A DNA stretch of 42,879 nucleotides, taken from NCBI GenBank assembly GCA_018824305.1, contig JAHJGM010000066.1, positions 1-42,879 of the forward strand, written 5' to 3'. Source of the stretch: a bacterium (GTDB lineage Bacteria; Campylobacterota; Campylobacteria; Campylobacterales; Sulfurimonadaceae). Both the position numbers and the translations under genes were made by a program. This document shows, piece after piece, positions 1 to 8,348 of the stretch (its first letter is position 1; the number at the start of each line of letters is the position of its first letter). The notes beneath the pieces were generated by a model. It saw only the letters and a list, made by a program, of their open reading frames with translations, ran no database searches and was not told the origin of the DNA.

Positions 1-1
1 C

Positions 2-517
2 GTTACATGTAAGGGTGTCGACTTAAGCCAAGTGATGGTCGATGAGTGTAAAGAGATCGGACTGGATGCCCAGTGCATAGATGTCAGCGAAGTAGGTGGC
101 AAATATGACGCTGTCGTAGCAATATTTGATGTCTTGAACTTTATGGACAAAGAGGGGCTTTTAAAGTTTTTGGATGCGGTTGCTTCAAAACTCAACGATG
201 ATGGTCTTTTTATCGCAGATATCAACACTTTGTATGGTTTTAGCGACGTTGCCGAGGGTACGATGAGCAATGAAGAGAAAGATGAGTTCTTAATCGTCGA
301 TGCCGTGTTTGAAAATGATGAACTGCATACAAAGTTCACTCTGTTTGAAAAAGAGGGTGACGGCAGATACAAAAAATACCAAGATACGATAGTGCAGTAT
401 TTTCACAAGATACAGCTGTTTCAAAAGATACCCGCATTAAAACTTGTGGATAAGCAGACCTTCTCGCTCTATGACGAGCATGATAAAACACTTTTGATTT
501 TTAAAAAGAGAGACTAA
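2..517 (+). CDS. SAM-dependent class I methyltransferase, 5'-truncated by the window edge
   Basis: The reading frame is open from base 2, so the true start lies outside the window and only about 171 codons are seen. Near the visible N-terminus, GVDLSQVMVDECKEIG fits the segment after motif I of class I methyltransferases, where the acidic residue binds the SAM ribose. VAIFDVLNFM followed by a helix and ADINTLYGF fits the later Rossmann strands, with VLNF in the motif IV position. The substrate cannot be told from this fragment. A GTG/ATG pair at 32-37 could be mistaken for a start, but the conserved motif begins upstream of it. The gene converges on the Lys/Ala-rich gene, with a hairpin between them. 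Confidence 0.75.
   Translation, partial: VTCKGVDLSQVMVDECKEIGLDAQCIDVSEVGGKYDAVVAIFDVLNFMDKEGLLKFLDAVASKLNDDGLFIADINTLYGFSDVAEGTMSNEEKDEFLIVDAVFENDELHTKFTLFEKEGDGRYKKYQDTIVQYFHKIQLFQKIPALKLVDKQTFSLYDEHDKTLLIFKKRD
3..12. repeat. TTACATGTAA palindrome
   Basis: Perfect copy inside the truncated methyltransferase gene, read in frame as V-T-C-K. Confidence 0.7.
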
Positions 518-523
518 AGAGGT

Positions 524-549
524 TTATGAGAGAGTAGAATCTCTCATAA
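524..549. terminator. Bidirectional hairpin between convergent genes
   Basis: A perfect 10-bp stem (524-533 paired with 540-549) with a 6-nt loop lies between the stop at 517 and the stop of the minus-strand gene at 556. No strong T-run follows on either strand, so terminator efficiency is uncertain, but the placement fits a shared terminator. Confidence 0.55.
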
Positions 550-555
550 GTTGAA

Positions 556-861
556 TTAGTTTGCTTGACCTGCAGGTGCAGTTTCACTCATAGGTGCTGT
601 TTCAGGTTTAGCAACAGGAGCTTTTTTTGGAGCTGCTTTTTTCGAAGCTTTTTTAGCTTTTACTTTTTTGTCGGCTTTTTTAGCTTTTGCTTTCTTTTGA
701 GCTTTTTTTGCAGTAGTTTTTTTAGCTACGGCTTTTTTCTCAGTTTTCATTTCTGCTTTTTTCTCAGTTTTCATTTCAGGTTGTGCATCGGTGCTAACAG
801 CATCAGCAGCAAATATAGACGTTAGACCAAGAGTTAGAAGAAGTGCGATGAATTTTTTCAT
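556..861 (-). CDS. Secreted Lys/Ala-rich low-complexity protein
   Basis: This 101-residue protein starts at MKKFIALLL, where AAGGA lies 8 nt upstream; an in-frame ATG 30 nt further out has no such support. Residues 1-19 form a clear Sec signal peptide ending in an AxA-type site (IFAADA). The rest is Lys, Ala, Pro and Glu with many KKA units, like histone H1 tails, plus a tandem EMKTEKKA repeat. No enzymatic motif is visible. A periplasmic or surface polycation that binds polyanions is possible, but that is inference. It lies 53 nt downstream of the histidine kinase gene on the same strand and may be co-transcribed with that two-component pair. Confidence 0.75.
   Translation of the reverse strand: MKKFIALLLTLGLTSIFAADAVSTDAQPEMKTEKKAEMKTEKKAVAKKTTAKKAQKKAKAKKADKKVKAKKASKKAAPKKAPVAKPETAPMSETAPAGQAN
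731..777 (-). repeat. Tandem 24-bp repeat encoding EMKTEKKA twice
   Basis: Two copies of a 24-base unit begin at 731 and 755 and share 23 identical bases. They encode two consecutive EMKTEKKA octapeptides in the Lys/Ala-rich protein, so the repeat count could vary by slippage. Confidence 0.8.
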
Positions 862-914
862 AAGGTGTTCCTTTGTGGTGTGTAGACACATTTTTGTGCT
901 GTGAGAATTTTATA

Positions 915-2096
915 TCATGTAGCGTGAACAATCCGTGAATTTTTCCAAGATACGGTAAAAGTAGTACCGACCTCTTTTTGCGATCTTACCTCCACACTCA
1001 TATCGTACATCTCACAAAGTGATTTTACGATACTAAGTCCAAGTCCAAATCCGCCGCTGCTGTTTTCCAGCCTTTTGTATCGCATAAATATCTCATCGCT
1101 CTGTGCAGTGTCAAATCCTATGCCCGTATCTGAAACACTAAATGAGTCTTGATCTGACGTGATCTTGATCTCTCCGTCTCTTTTATTGTATTTGATGGCA
1201 TTTGAGATGAGGTTGTCGATGATCCTGCTGATGACATGCTCGTTTATGAGGATCTCGCATACTTCCAACTCTGTTGTAAATTCGATCTGTTTAGCCGATG
1301 CAAGCGGCATGAAATAATCTATGCGTCCCAGTATCAGTTCATCTACGCGTATCTTGCCAAGAGGATATGCCTGCGAGGGAAACATCAAGAACGTAAGGTC
1401 GCTGTAGAGATGGGAAAGTGTCTTTGTCGCGACTTGAATATGTCGGATGTACTTTGTATTTTTTGGATTGAGATTGTCTTTGTCTATCCTCTCCAAACTC
1501 ATAGAGATGACTGAGATAGGCGTGTTAAGCTCATGGGTGGCATCTCTGATAAATCTGTCTAAAAGTTCGATATATTCGCGCAATGGTCTTAAAAAAAGTT
1601 TTGACAAGATGAAGATCACGATACCGAAAAACAAAATTGAGAAAAATAGGACTATAGAGAGTATTTTTTTTGTTTTTGCCAGCTCTTTATCGATGGTATC
1701 GGCTCTGATAATCAAATAATGGACATCTTTGATCTGGTCAAGTTCGATCGTTTTTATATAGAGATAGTTATCGCCGTCTGTGGAAAAACCTTTTTTAAAC
1801 TTTACATGCAGGCTGTTTTGGGGTGGAAAAAGGACGTTTTCCTGTTTGTCTAACAAGACTATGCTAAAACGCGCATCATGGAGTAGAAAGTCATCCAATT
1901 TTTCCATAGCATCGGTGTAATAAATCGATTCCGATGCCGTTTCCGCGTAGTTTATCATCTCATTTTGAAGTATTTCAGTATAGAGGTTTTTTTGATAGTT
2001 ATAGTAGAGAACCGATAAAGTGACCAAAAATAGAGTGTTTAAAGCGACAAAAACAGATACGAACTTTAAAAGGGAACGTCTCTCAGCTAACAGCAA
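915..2096 (-). CDS. Membrane sensor histidine kinase
   Basis: This 393-residue protein has TM1 at about 12-34, a short periplasmic sensor of about 110 residues, TM2 at about 145-168, then HisKA and HATPase domains. The phospho-accepting His188 sits in an ATHELNTP H-box. The N-box (DNLISNAIKYN) and G-boxes (DTGIGF, GGFGLGLSI) are intact, so the kinase should be active. No HAMP domain is obvious between TM2 and HisKA. The start overlaps the 3' end of the response-regulator gene by 14 nt, which implies translational coupling. The ligand is not predictable; the small periplasmic domain has no recognisable fold signature. Confidence 0.92.
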   Translation of the reverse strand: MLLAERRSLLKFVSVFVALNTLFLVTLSVLYYNYQKNLYTEILQNEMINYAETASESIYYTDAMEKLDDFLLHDARFSIVLLDKQENVLFPPQNSLHVKFKKGFSTDGDNYLYIKTIELDQIKDVHYLIIRADTIDKELAKTKKILSIVLFFSILFFGIVIFILSKLFLRPLREYIELLDRFIRDATHELNTPISVISMSLERIDKDNLNPKNTKYIRHIQVATKTLSHLYSDLTFLMFPSQAYPLGKIRVDELILGRIDYFMPLASAKQIEFTTELEVCEILINEHVISRIIDNLISNAIKYNKRDGEIKITSDQDSFSVSDTGIGFDTAQSDEIFMRYKRLENSSGGFGLGLSIVKSLCEMYDMSVEVRSQKEVGTTFTVSWKNSRIVHAT

Positions 2097-2769
2097 GCAG
2101 GTACCCTTGTTTACGTATATTTTGGATCATATCTTTGCCGAGTATCTTTCTGAGTTTTTTGATGTGCGTGCGAAGATTTTCCTCTGTCGCTTCATCGTCA
2201 TATCCCCACGCAGCAGTGATGATCTCTTCATGTGATACCATCTGCCCTTTGTGGGTTATAAGAGTTTTGAGTATTTTTGCCTCTTTCTTGGTCAAAAAGA
2301 GCTCACCGTTTGCTCCGCTGAGTTTGCCGCTGATAGGTTCGAATGACCAAATAGTGTTGAGGACGATCTTGTCTTCATTGTTAAGAGAAAATGATTTTTT
2401 CAGCAGTTTGAAAAGGCGCAGTTGAAGCTCTTTGAGTTCAAAAGGTTTTTTTATGTAGTCGTCACATCCCGCATCGTAGCCGTTTGAGAGGTCATCGACG
2501 CTTGAGAGCGAAGTGATAAAGATCGCAGGGACTTCCTGTTTTGCCGCCCGAAGAGATCTCAACACGTCAAAACCATTTTTGGAAGGTACTTTTACATCAA
2601 AGATAAAGGCATCAAAATGCTCTTCGTAAGCCTTGTCAATCGCTTCCTCTCCATCATAGACAGGTACGACCTCATAGCCGCATTCATCTAAAAACTCCGA
2701 GATGATGTCACAAATGATCGGATCGTCTTCCAGCAAAAGAATACGCAGTTTAGTTCCTTTTTTTATCAT
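2083..2769 (-). CDS. OmpR/PhoB-family response regulator
   Basis: This 228-residue protein has an N-terminal receiver domain with acidic pair D15/D16, phospho-acceptor D58 (FIFDVKVP) and a switch Lys in YIKKPF. The C-terminal winged helix ends in the typical NLRTHIKKLRKIL recognition-helix region. It is the partner of the overlapping downstream kinase and presumably binds DNA as a dimer after phosphorylation. The ATG at 2769 is followed by a Lys-rich leader before the first receiver strand. The ribosome-binding site is weak (GACAGAGAC). The gene diverges from the membrane protein at 2887, which could be its target. Confidence 0.93.
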   Translation of the reverse strand: MIKKGTKLRILLLEDDPIICDIISEFLDECGYEVVPVYDGEEAIDKAYEEHFDAFIFDVKVPSKNGFDVLRSLRAAKQEVPAIFITSLSSVDDLSNGYDAGCDDYIKKPFELKELQLRLFKLLKKSFSLNNEDKIVLNTIWSFEPISGKLSGANGELFLTKKEAKILKTLITHKGQMVSHEEIITAAWGYDDEATEENLRTHIKKLRKILGKDMIQNIRKQGYLLAVS

Positions 2770-2886
2770 CAGGGTCTCTGTCCTAGTTTATTAATCTCTA
2801 CATGTAACGGAAATTATACAACTTTATAGTGTCTAGATTGTAGTACAATCGTAAATGGAATTAAGTTTTTTTACTAGGAAACAACA
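2770..2886. promoter_or_regulatory. Divergent intergenic region with promoters for both sides
   Basis: These 117 bases separate the divergent response-regulator gene and the 2887 membrane gene. A TACAAT -10-like box at 2844-2849 points rightward, and a TAGGAAAC ribosome-binding site precedes the 2887 ATG. The TACATGTA palindrome occurs at 2799-2806, one of the few intergenic copies in the window. Confidence 0.45.
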
Positions 2887-3540
2887 ATGCCACATAGACA
2901 TTATGCAAGTATATTTGCCGAGATAAAAAAAAGCAGATTTGTCAGAATCCAATCCTTAGTCCTTTTCATCATCACATACATAGATTGGACTATTTTACCT
3001 TTTATAACAAAGCTGGAAGGCACGTATCTTCCCGTTTGCATGATAAGTATATTTATGCTTATCGGCGCATTGGACGGTTTTATACAGCCGCTTTTTAAGA
3101 ACATCCGTATCTATCATATCTATATGTTCTCGATTTTATTAGATATCGTTCAGATCTTTAGCTATATGGTATTTAGTGCTTCAGTTCTTGTCTTTACATA
3201 CATTATGCTGAGTATTTTCACTGTTCAGGGGATAACATTTGAGATAGCAAGGGTTCATACCGTCGATTTTATGCAGGACGAGGATGTGGAGCTGAAAGAG
3301 TATCTTATGATAAGATCGTTTATTATTTCCGCTGCGATCATCTCCGGCGGTATCAGCAGTATTGTTTTTGATTATTTCAAAACCGATCTGAATGTTTTAC
3401 TGATCTATCTCTCAGTATTGGGTATTGTGGGGATAGTGTTTCAGTATAAACTTTACAAAAAGTTCAAGCTAAAAAGCTTAAACTCTCAAGTCGAAATAGA
3501 AAAAGATAGAAAAGAGATATATGAGAAGATGAGATGTTAG
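2887..3540 (+). CDS. Six-helix membrane protein of unknown function (half-MFS-like)
   Basis: This 217-residue protein has about six hydrophobic helices, near residues 20-40, 46-66, 78-97, 99-119, 140-163 and 168-190. It ends in a charged, Lys/Glu-rich cytoplasmic tail. The layout resembles one half of a major-facilitator transporter, but I see no MFS signature loop and do not recognise the family. The start has a good ribosome-binding site (TAGGAAACAACA). Its stop overlaps the stop of the convergent NifX-like gene by a few bases. It could be a regulatory target of the divergent two-component system. Confidence 0.7.
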   Translation: MPHRHYASIFAEIKKSRFVRIQSLVLFIITYIDWTILPFITKLEGTYLPVCMISIFMLIGALDGFIQPLFKNIRIYHIYMFSILLDIVQIFSYMVFSASVLVFTYIMLSIFTVQGITFEIARVHTVDFMQDEDVELKEYLMIRSFIISAAIISGGISSIVFDYFKTDLNVLLIYLSVLGIVGIVFQYKLYKKFKLKSLNSQVEIEKDRKEIYEKMRC

Positions 3541-3929
3541 ATGAACTTCGCAGATACTTCTCTTAAAATCCCGTCGGCTTTTGGTGAACTACCCTCATAT
3601 TTTACTATTTTGACGCCGTAGTTTTTCATGGCGTTCGCCGTATTCTTACATGCACGCTTGACAACGATATAGTCACAGTCTTCGAGTACTTCTCCCATTT
3701 TAAAATGCTGAGCAATATGCTCTGCATCGTCTTCACCGTGGTCACATTGGTGATTTTCATCGTGATCGTGTTCATCTAAGTCTGTTCTTGGATTGTTACG
3801 TACCTCTTGAAGTTTAAAAGAACGGAACATTCCCGCTCCATTTACATCAAAGATCGCAAATGCAGGAGTATGACCGGCATTGCCAAAAAAAGTCAGAGTA
3901 TCGTCTTTTACGCCAATAGCTATTTTCAT
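3537..3929 (-). CDS. NifX/NifB C-terminal-like (dinitrogenase Fe-Mo cofactor-binding family) protein with His-rich insertion
   Basis: This 130-residue protein begins MKIAIGVKDDTLTFFGNAGH and has later segments (DCDYIVVKRACKNTA, YGVKIVKYEG) typical of the single-domain family that includes NifX, NafY and the NifB C-terminus. Those proteins bind iron-sulfur or iron-molybdenum cofactors. Between residues 50 and 75 it carries an insertion rich in His, Asp and Glu with one Cys, which suggests metal binding. No nif structural genes are in the window, so a role in general Fe-S or molybdenum handling is as likely as nitrogenase assembly. The ribosome-binding site is AAGG, about 8 nt before the start. 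Confidence 0.85.
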   Translation of the reverse strand: MKIAIGVKDDTLTFFGNAGHTPAFAIFDVNGAGMFRSFKLQEVRNNPRTDLDEHDHDENHQCDHGEDDAEHIAQHFKMGEVLEDCDYIVVKRACKNTANAMKNYGVKIVKYEGSSPKADGILREVSAKFI

Positions 3930-4029
3930 ATTTTTACCTTATAATATATTGTATCTATTAGTATATCATAAATAGTTCTAAGGATTATTTGAGTGCTGGT
4001 GTGAATTTTTTGTAAAGAGGAGGTCGTTT
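3930..4029. promoter_or_regulatory. Divergent intergenic region
   Basis: These 100 AT-rich bases separate the NifX-like gene (minus) and the CHAD gene (plus). TATAAT-like sequence occurs near 3939-3944. A strong AGAGGAGG ribosome-binding site lies directly before the CHAD start. Confidence 0.4.
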
Positions 4030-4812
4030 ATGAGATTTGAAAAATCATTAAAAATAAAGATTACTCTCGTTGAAAAACTTTATAAAGATTTACACGAAAA
4101 CGATGATATAGAAGTGTTGCACAAATATCGCGTGACATTGAGAAAAATGCTTGCGTACAGCAGTGTCTACGGGGAAAAGATAGATGCAAAAAGTTCGGCA
4201 AAATTCTCAAAAATTCTCAAAAAACTTTTGAAGCCCACATCTCTTTTGCGTGATTTGGACCTGCTTTTAATCGAAATAGATCTTATGGATTGTCCGATCC
4301 AGACAAAAGAGAAACTTCGCAAGATATTTACCTCAAAAAGAGATAAAAAGTTTCAAGCTCTGCTTGATGACGACAGGTATAAAAAAAATCTTAAACATCT
4401 TAAGTCGATGAGTAAAAAAGGCAGAATGTTTTTTTATAACATTGATAAAGTAGATAAATATGCGATAATACAAAAAGTCGCTAAAAAGCTATATGACAGA
4501 TTTTACAAAATCGATAATAACACCTCTTTGGGTGAACTCCATAAGTTGAGAATCGAGTTCAAAAAATTTCGTTATGCACTAGAAGCATATGAGGAGTTTT
4601 TTAATGAGGAACATAAACAGTTTGAAAAGATGTACGATCTAAAAGAGCTGCAAGATCTCTTTGGGATCATACAAGATAATAACATCAGGCTTCAATTTGT
4701 CGATAAAATAGAAGATAAATTGACAACAAAAGAGTTGTTGGGCGTAAGAACATATTTTGATAAAAGAATTCAAAGTGCAAAAAAAGAACTTTTTGCACTT
4801 ATCGGAAAGTAG
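4030..4812 (+). CDS. CHAD domain protein (predicted polyphosphate-binding)
   Basis: This 260-residue, strongly basic, all-helical protein carries the two CHAD signatures. One is VLHKYRVTLRKMLAYSSVYG near residue 35; the other is LGELHKLRIEFKKFRYALEAYEEFF near residue 168. The conserved His, Arg and Lys residues line a basic pore known to bind inorganic polyphosphate. There is no attached CYTH domain, so this is a stand-alone CHAD protein. The ATG has a strong AGAGGAGG ribosome-binding site. It lies 9 nt upstream of the MgtC/DUF4010 gene, which suggests an operon linking polyphosphate or metal counter-ions with a membrane protein; this functional link is inference. Confidence 0.9.
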   Translation: MRFEKSLKIKITLVEKLYKDLHENDDIEVLHKYRVTLRKMLAYSSVYGEKIDAKSSAKFSKILKKLLKPTSLLRDLDLLLIEIDLMDCPIQTKEKLRKIFTSKRDKKFQALLDDDRYKKNLKHLKSMSKKGRMFFYNIDKVDKYAIIQKVAKKLYDRFYKIDNNTSLGELHKLRIEFKKFRYALEAYEEFFNEEHKQFEKMYDLKELQDLFGIIQDNNIRLQFVDKIEDKLTTKELLGVRTYFDKRIQSAKKELFALIGK

Positions 4813-4821
4813 GGTAGAACA

Positions 4822-6072
4822 ATGTTAGAGTCATTGCTAAATGAAGTATGGGTACAGCTTATCGTCGTTATTATGGGCGGACTGCTCATAGGTCTTGAGA
4901 TTAAGGGCTACCGTGTCCACCATGACTCATCAAATGAGCATGAGTTGGGGAGCGTCAGAACATTTTCTTTTATAGCGCTTATCAGTTATATCTTTGCTAA
5001 GATAGATATATACATGTATATCATCGGTTATCTTGCCATACTTTCCCACTTTGCACTGTTTTACTATTTTAAATTAAAAAATACGAGAAGCGGGATCCTT
5101 CTGTTTTTGCTCGGGACTCTTGTGTACAGTTTTGGAATGATCGTCGTCAAGTTTAACATCTGGTTCTTGATCGTAGTCTTTGTGGCGATCGTGTTTATCT
5201 CGAATATCAATAAAAAGCTGGAACATTTTTATACGATTTTTGATGAACATGAGATAGAGACTTTTTCAAAACTTCTGTTGCTGAGTGCCGTTATACTGCC
5301 GCTACTGCCGCAAGGAAACATATCTGAGTACATACCCGTGTCGTTTTTCAAGGTCTGGCTTGCAGTCGTAGTCGTTTCGATGTTCTCTTATGTGGGATAT
5401 GTCCTCAAAAAATATATATTCAAAGATAAAGGTTATCTGCTTACCGGAATACTTGGAGGTATTTATTCAAGTACGGCTACGACTATCGTACTGGCAAAAA
5501 AAGCCTCTTCAAACAATACGCCGCATCTTTTTGCATCATCCATCATAATGGCGACAGGGTTCATGTATATAAGACTTTTGGGTATCACTTACGCGTTTAA
5601 TTTTGAGATCGCAAGCAGACTTCTTGTGCCGTTCGTTGCTTTGGCTTTGCTGACTATCGGTATCGGTTACTTTATGTACAAACGGGCAACAGTCGAATTG
5701 ATGACGGATCTGGACAATGTGGAAGATAAAAATCCACTGGAACTCTCAACCGCTTTTCTTTTTTCATTTTTATTTATAGCTATGGCGATATTGACCCATT
5801 TCGTAGTCACGAACTATGGAAATATGGGACTGAACGTGTTGTCTTTTATCGTCGGTTTTACGGATATAGACCCTTTTGTCTTGTCGATCTTATCTTCAAA
5901 ATTCAATGTCACGATAGAGAGTGCCTCAATGGCGATCATGATAGCAGTAGGAAGCAATAATATTTTAAAAGCTTTTTACGCATATATCTTTTCTAAAAAC
6001 AGAGCAGGAGTCCTAAGCGGTCTCGCACTTCTGTTCTTAGGAGTTTTAACAATGGGAATAGCGTTTATCTGA
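4822..6072 (+). CDS. MgtC-like/DUF4010 integral membrane protein
   Basis: This 416-residue protein has about 11-12 hydrophobic helices. The N-terminal part (LIVVIMGGLLIGLEIKGYR, then ELGSVRTFSFIALISYI) matches the MgtC/SapB start, in which a GxLIGxER-like motif and a GxRT motif are diagnostic. The rest, including YIFKDKGYLLTGILGGIYSSTATTIVLA split over two helices and the end GFTDIDPFVLS, matches DUF4010. MgtC proteins act in magnesium stress and modulate membrane ATPases; the role of the DUF4010 fusion is not established. The gene ends 1 nt from the stop of the convergent TonB receptor. Confidence 0.85.
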   Translation: MLESLLNEVWVQLIVVIMGGLLIGLEIKGYRVHHDSSNEHELGSVRTFSFIALISYIFAKIDIYMYIIGYLAILSHFALFYYFKLKNTRSGILLFLLGTLVYSFGMIVVKFNIWFLIVVFVAIVFISNINKKLEHFYTIFDEHEIETFSKLLLLSAVILPLLPQGNISEYIPVSFFKVWLAVVVVSMFSYVGYVLKKYIFKDKGYLLTGILGGIYSSTATTIVLAKKASSNNTPHLFASSIIMATGFMYIRLLGITYAFNFEIASRLLVPFVALALLTIGIGYFMYKRATVELMTDLDNVEDKNPLELSTAFLFSFLFIAMAILTHFVVTNYGNMGLNVLSFIVGFTDIDPFVLSILSSKFNVTIESASMAIMIAVGSNNILKAFYAYIFSKNRAGVLSGLALLFLGVLTMGIAFI

Positions 6073-6073
6073 G

Positions 6074-8236
6074 TTAAAAATTTTGGACAAAACTTACAAG
6101 ATAGTTTCTGCCCTCACGCTGAATGCCGCCATTGACATAGTAATAATATGCCGGCTGCATAACTCGTTCATTAAAAATATTTTTAACTGTTATCTGCAAG
6201 GTACTTGTCGGTGAAATATGATATGTTAGAGTCTCATCAAAGATATTTGCTGCTTTTACAGGCGTATCGGCACCATCACTGACTACCCACACTGTTCTTG
6301 GTGCTGTCGTTTGAGAAAAATACCTCCACGCTGTCCCAAAAGAAAATGCTGTCGTTGGTTTATAAATATAAAGAGTTTTTGCCATAAAAGGAGAGATATC
6401 GGGCATACTTTCTACGATCGAAGGATCCGGTGCTTCTAAATTTTTATCTTGGTTGCTATTATGTGTATCAAGAGGTGTAATATAATCGGTCTTTGTATAA
6501 GAAAGATTAAAATAAAAGTTGTGTTTTATAGATGTCTTATAAAAGTATTCAAATTCCACTCCTTTACTCGTTCTATCCGGATATTGCGTATATCCGTATG
6601 GAGTATAAGAAAGTTCTTCCAAATCAATTGCATTATGAAGCACTGTGTAATAAAAATTGAGTGTAAATTTATTATAAAAATCCGGAACATATACCATGGC
6701 TGCTTCATAAGTGTTACACTCTTCAGGTTTTAAATCAGGGTCTCCCATGCGCAGATTGATATGTCCTAGAGCATATTTTTCCGTCAAAGTCGGAGCTCGA
6801 TATGCAGAACCGTAGAGAAGTTTAAGCGTTGTTTTGTCATTTGCACGGTAAACAAATCCAATGCGTTTACTAAGTTCATTTCCGACATCTGACATATTGT
6901 CAAAACGCAGACCTAAAATAAGATCTATTGTGTTAGTAAGTGAAATCAGATCTTGCGCATATCCATAAACATTCGTTCTACTGATACCGCTTGGAAGTAT
7001 TGTCGTTGCAGTCGGGTCAAGCCAGTAAGCAGGTTCATTTACTTGATTATATCTAAAACTGCTGTCACTCTTGAGCGTACTCATGTTACCGCTTTGTACA
7101 ATTGCATTTTCAACACTGCTGAAGTAATCATCTTGCGAAACTACATCATAAGTCACACCTACTCCGATTAAAATATCATTTGAAGCGATCGGAGGCAGGG
7201 TTAAAGTGGATTCAAAGCCATAGTTGTCTTCCCCAATATTTTCAATACTGTAAAAACCGTTTAATCTTGTTCCCGCATAGCTAGAACTATTTGTTACGGA
7301 GGCTATATTTGCATTAACATTTTCATTACGATGTGAGTAATTGATTTTTGTCTCAAGTTCATAATCATTAAAAGAGGTTTTATTGCTTAATTGTGAAAGA
7401 AAATAGATATTTGTATGATTTTCAGGTCTATCAGAAAGGGGATTGAGTTCGCCCTCAAAACTATAATAGTTTCCCGAAGTTTCGTGTTTGAGTCTGGTTA
7501 AAAATTCCCAGCCGTCTTTTGATGCTTTAAAACCTACACTGTAATCTTTTGTCGTTTCATCTGTATCTCCGCCATAGCCGGGAAGAGGAAGTGCTTTATT
7601 ATTAGAATACGCATATCCGTCTGCAAAGATATTCCAGCCGTTTTCTGTCGTAAAAAGATTTGTTCCGGCAGTAATAGCGCCATAACTTCCGCCACCTACA
7701 TAAATTTGATTATTTTTTTGAGAACTGCCCATTTTTGTGATGATGTTTACAGCTCCATAATATGCCCCGCCGCCGTACATCGTAGAAGCAGGACCTCGAA
7801 GTACCTCAATCTTTTTAACAAGATGCATTGGAAAATCAAGATAAAAGCTTGCTGTCCCAGTCACATCATTGTTAATAGGTACACCGTCGATAAGGATCAG
7901 TGTTTTGTCCGCAAAGTAAGCGTTTGGATTCTTAAAACCTCTTACAGTGGTAATAGTATATCCCATTGGACTGACTTGAACTTGAAAGCCGGGAAGCATA
8001 TCTAGGGCTTGGGAAATATTTTGTATTCCTGCATCTAAAAATGTCTGGGCATCTATGACGGTAACGACCGAGGGCAAATAATCCACATTGATGGATTTTT
8101 TAGTGGCTATACTACTTACGTCGTTTAGCAGTGATTCAAAATCCGTTACATTGCTGTTTGTTGTATCTGTTGTATTTGCATGTAGTAAATTGCTCAAAAA
8201 AAGCAAAAAAGCAATATTAGTAAAAATTATTTTCAT
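6074..8236 (-). CDS. TonB-dependent outer-membrane receptor
   Basis: From MKIIFTN, chosen because it starts the Sec signal peptide (cleavage near LLHANT), this is 720 residues; an in-frame ATG 51 nt upstream would add a non-signal leader. The plug domain spans about residues 45-165, with YLPSVVTVIDAQTF, ALDMLPGFQV, ILIDGVPINND and VLRGPASTMYGGGAYYGAVNIIT. The remainder is a 22-strand barrel ending in the terminal aromatic strand (LVSFVQNF). The plug resembles the vitamin B12 and colicin receptor group (BtuB/CirA), but the substrate cannot be assigned. It diverges from the yfiR-like and GGDEF genes, so it may deliver the signal they sense. Confidence 0.93.
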   Translation of the reverse strand: MKIIFTNIAFLLFLSNLLHANTTDTTNSNVTDFESLLNDVSSIATKKSINVDYLPSVVTVIDAQTFLDAGIQNISQALDMLPGFQVQVSPMGYTITTVRGFKNPNAYFADKTLILIDGVPINNDVTGTASFYLDFPMHLVKKIEVLRGPASTMYGGGAYYGAVNIITKMGSSQKNNQIYVGGGSYGAITAGTNLFTTENGWNIFADGYAYSNNKALPLPGYGGDTDETTKDYSVGFKASKDGWEFLTRLKHETSGNYYSFEGELNPLSDRPENHTNIYFLSQLSNKTSFNDYELETKINYSHRNENVNANIASVTNSSSYAGTRLNGFYSIENIGEDNYGFESTLTLPPIASNDILIGVGVTYDVVSQDDYFSSVENAIVQSGNMSTLKSDSSFRYNQVNEPAYWLDPTATTILPSGISRTNVYGYAQDLISLTNTIDLILGLRFDNMSDVGNELSKRIGFVYRANDKTTLKLLYGSAYRAPTLTEKYALGHINLRMGDPDLKPEECNTYEAAMVYVPDFYNKFTLNFYYTVLHNAIDLEELSYTPYGYTQYPDRTSKGVEFEYFYKTSIKHNFYFNLSYTKTDYITPLDTHNSNQDKNLEAPDPSIVESMPDISPFMAKTLYIYKPTTAFSFGTAWRYFSQTTAPRTVWVVSDGADTPVKAANIFDETLTYHISPTSTLQITVKNIFNERVMQPAYYYYVNGGIQREGRNYLVSFVQNF

Positions 8237-8348
8237 AATAGTTTGAAGACCCTTTCTTTTGTTGCATAATTGTAGCATAAGTGTCAAAAGTTTATGAAAA
8301 ATATGTTACTATTAACAGGTATTTATTTTAGCTTTAAAGAGTTGCATT
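8237..8348. promoter_or_regulatory. Divergent promoter region between TonB receptor and yfiR-like gene
   Basis: These 112 AT-rich bases must hold the promoters of both transcription units. An AAAGAG ribosome-binding site at 8336-8341 lies 7 nt before the TTG start at 8349. On the minus strand GAAAGGG lies about 14 nt before the receptor ATG, a long spacing. No clear Fur-box palindrome was recognised. Confidence 0.4.

Noticed and set aside
565-825. Plus-strand ORF of 86 codons rich in Phe and Ser
   Set aside because: It is the antisense shadow of the Lys/Ala-rich gene, whose signal peptide and ribosome-binding site make the minus strand the real one.
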